From contig JAEWPH010000289.1 in the NCBI GenBank assembly GCA_023460715.1, positions 1 through 5,417 of the forward strand: a DNA stretch of 5,417 bases, read 5' to 3'. The notes beneath the pieces were generated by a model. It was not told the DNA's origin and ran no database searches. It saw nothing but the letters and a program-made list of their open reading frames with translations. The translations under genes were made by a program, and so were the position numbers. This document shows, piece by piece, positions 3,654 to 5,417 of the stretch. This DNA is from Pseudomonadota bacterium. GTDB taxonomy: Bacteria; Pseudomonadota; Gammaproteobacteria; Burkholderiales; Burkholderiaceae_C. Within the stretch, counting starts at the first letter, position 1; the number at the start of each line of letters is the position of its first letter.

Positions 3654-5417
3654 TTACTTCAGCCGCAGCAGCGTCTGGCTCATCAGCGCCCGCAGCGCCG
3701 GTGCACGCACGGGCTTGGCCAGAAAGCCCCAGCCGCGTTCGGCGGCCTGGCGGCGCAGGGTGGCGTCGCGCTCGGCAGTGACCAGGATCACGGCCGGCGA
3801 CTGTCCCCAGCGCTGGCACAGCTGGGCATAGACCTCGGGCCCGTGCAGGCCCGGGCCCAGGTGCACGTCCAGCAGCACCAGTTGCGGTGCCCCGCCCGGA
3901 CGGGCCTGGTCCAGCGCCTCCTGTGCGCCGCCGGCCAGCGGCACCTGGCAGCCCCAGCGCTGCAGCAGCGCGCGCGTGGCGGCGCAGGTGGGCGCGTCGT
4001 CCTCGATCACCCAGGCGCTGCTGCCGTGGAGGGGCGCGTCGTCCTCCTGCACGGTCGCCGCCGATGACGCCAGAGGCGAGGACGTGGTGGACTCCGCCGA
4101 AGCGGGCGCCGAGCCGATGTGCCGCACGGCGGCGGCGTCGCCCAGCGGCACGCGCACCCAGAACACGCTGCCGCGCCCCAGCTGCGAGCGCAGGCCGATC
4201 GGGTGGCCCAGCAGCCGGCCCAGGCGTTCGACGATGGCCAGGCCCAGGCCGGCGCCGCGGTCGTCGTCGCGGCCTTCGTCCAGGCGGCGGAACTCTTCGA
4301 AGATCTCGCGCTGCAATGCCTCGGGGATGCCCGGCCCCTGGTCGTGCACCTCGATGCGCACATGGTCCGGGCCGTCGCGGCGGCAGCCCACCACGATGCG
4401 CCCGCGCCGGCTGTAGCGGATGGCGTTGGAGACGAAGTTCTGCAGGATGCGCCGCAGCAGGTTCTCGTCCGTGCGCACCACGCAGCGCGTGGGCACGCAG
4501 GCGAGCTGCAGCCCGCGCCGCTCGGCCAGCACGCCGAAGTTGTGGCCCAGCACCTGCAGCAGCGGGCCCAGCGCCACGTCGCGCACGCGCACCTCCAGCT
4601 GGCCCGACTCCATGCGCGCGATGTCCAGCAGGCTGTTGAGGATGGCGTCCTGCGAGGCCAGCGCGCCGTCGATGCTGTCGGCCGCGCGCTGCGCCGCCTC
4701 GCCCTGCAGGTGGCTGCGCAGCAGCGAGGTGAACATGCGCGCCGCGTTCAGCGGCTGCAGCAGGTCGTGCACGGCGGCGGCGACGAAGCGCGTCTTGTAG
4801 CGGTTGGCGCGCTCGGCCTCCTGGCGGGCGGCGTCCAGGTCGCGCGTGCGGTCGGCCACGCGCTGCTCCAGGGCGTCGGCCAGCGAGCGCAGCTCGCGCG
4901 CGGCGTTCTTGTAGCTGGTGATGTCGGCGTAGCTGGTGACGAAGCCGCCGTCGGGCAGCGGGTTGCCGCGGATCTCCAGCACCGTGCCGTCGTCCTTGGC
5001 GCTTTCGTGCAGGTGCGGCGTGCCGCTGCGCAGGTGCGCGATGCGCCGGTCGATGGCCTCCTGCACCGGGCCAGGCCCCAGCAGGCCGCGGCGCGCGTTG
5101 TGGCGCAGCAGATCCTCGATGGGCTGGCCCACCACCATCAGATCGGCCGGGTAGCGGAACAGCTGCACGTAGCGCGAGTTCCAGGCCACCAGCTTCAGGT
5201 CGGCGTCGATGATGACCACGCCCTGCGGCAGGTGCTCCAGGCTGCGCGACAGCCCCATGTCGGTCTGCTGCGCCGCCTGCTGGGCGGCCTGCACGATGCC
5301 GTCCTGCGCCGTGCGCAGCTCCTGCGCGTGCTGCTGCAGCACCGTCTCCAGCTCCTGCCGGCTGCGCTGGCGCAGGCGGGCCAGGCGCTGGCGCTGGCGG
5401 ATGAAGAGCACCAGCAG
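3654..5417 (-). CDS. Hybrid sensor histidine kinase (PAS_7, HisKA, HATPase, REC), N-terminus cut by window edge
   Basis: The frame is open to the right edge, giving 587 visible codons; residues here are numbered from the GTG codon at 5411. The visible start LLVLFIRQRQ followed by a basic coiled coil (8-50) looks like the cytoplasmic end of a transmembrane helix, so GTG 5411 is not taken as the true start. A PAS_7-type sensor domain covers about 57-166 (LEHLPQGVVIIDADLKLVAW to GGFVTSYADIT). A second coiled coil (167-205) leads to the dimerisation domain with phosphoacceptor H215 in VHDLLQPLNAARM. The ATPase domain has N329 (NFVSNAIRYS), DQGPGI (357-362) and GAGLGLAI (386-393). After a Ser/Ala-rich linker (about 425-463), a receiver domain has E470-D471-D472, D515 (LVLLDVHLGPG), T545 and K566. 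All catalytic residues are intact. Kinases of this type often carry an N-terminal sodium:solute-symporter-like domain and exceed 1,000 residues; that is inference here. No phosphotransfer domain is visible. It faces the response-regulator gene, its plausible partner. Confidence 0.95.
   Translation of the reverse strand: MLVLFIRQRQRLARLRQRSRQELETVLQQHAQELRTAQDGIVQAAQQAAQQTDMGLSRSLEHLPQGVVIIDADLKLVAWNSRYVQLFRYPADLMVVGQPIEDLLRHNARRGLLGPGPVQEAIDRRIAHLRSGTPHLHESAKDDGTVLEIRGNPLPDGGFVTSYADITSYKNAARELRSLADALEQRVADRTRDLDAARQEAERANRYKTRFVAAAVHDLLQPLNAARMFTSLLRSHLQGEAAQRAADSIDGALASQDAILNSLLDIARMESGQLEVRVRDVALGPLLQVLGHNFGVLAERRGLQLACVPTRCVVRTDENLLRRILQNFVSNAIRYSRRGRIVVGCRRDGPDHVRIEVHDQGPGIPEALQREIFEEFRRLDEGRDDDRGAGLGLAIVERLGRLLGHPIGLRSQLGRGSVFWVRVPLGDAAAVRHIGSAPASAESTTSSPLASSAATVQEDDAPLHGSSAWVIEDDAPTCAATRALLQRWGCQVPLAGGAQEALDQARPGGAPQLVLLDVHLGPGLHGPEVYAQLCQRWGQSPAVILVTAERDATLRRQAAERGWGFLAKPVRAPALRALMSQTLLRLK

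Noticed and set aside
3288..4067. A 259-codon plus-strand open frame in the convergent gap running into the kinase gene
   Set aside because: Its second half is antisense to the receiver domain of the kinase, and its first half crosses repeats and hairpins with Pro/Arg/Ser-rich composition.
3887..4639. A 250-codon plus-strand open frame opposite the kinase ATPase region
   Set aside because: It is almost entirely Arg, Ala, Pro and Gly and is antisense to intact kinase motifs.

Overview
The window reads as chromosomal DNA from a high-GC betaproteobacterium, most likely of the Comamonadaceae (Acidovorax/Alicycliphilus/Delftia/Comamonas type). This rests on very high GC at third codon positions, on the protein family variants present, and on intergenic repeats that resemble ones I recall from that family. 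The genus call is inference; no database was searched.

Layout, left to right. Positions 1-515 are gene-poor: a small perfect hairpin at the left edge, a possible 54-codon ORF or gene remnant (121-285), and a hairpin-forming intergenic repeat (about 386-451). A complete LysR-family regulator follows (516-1457, +). Directly abutting it, and overlapping its stop codon, is a 268-bp non-coding element (1456-1723) bounded by 27-bp inverted repeats with one mismatch and folding into two long arms. This looks like a MITE and is the most striking unannotated feature. Next is a complete DUF3016-type exported protein or lipoprotein (1792-2391, +). A 211-bp gap holding six hexamer copies leads to a NarL/FixJ-type response regulator (2603-3247, +). 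A 406-bp non-coding gap (3248-3653) is filled with hairpins and repeats. The right third is the C-terminal part of a hybrid sensor histidine kinase (3654-5417, -) that runs off the right edge.

How the genes may work together. The response regulator and the hybrid kinase face each other tail to tail and plausibly form one signalling system. The kinase has an intact phosphoacceptor His, ATP-binding boxes and a C-terminal receiver with its Asp. The regulator has an intact receiver and a LuxR-type DNA-binding domain. The visible N-terminal end of the kinase (LLVLFIRQRQ followed by a basic coiled coil) looks like the cytoplasmic exit of a transmembrane helix. In this kinase family (PAS_7 followed by an H-box of the HDLLQPLNAAR type) the missing part is often a sodium:solute-symporter-like membrane domain, but that lies outside the window. 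No histidine phosphotransfer protein is visible. The LysR regulator and the DUF3016 protein show no clear functional link to this pair or to each other.

I did not see a convincing novel multi-gene system. The most interesting content is the non-coding repeat structure: the MITE-like element, the repeat upstream of lysR, and the hairpin repeat between the convergent signalling genes.
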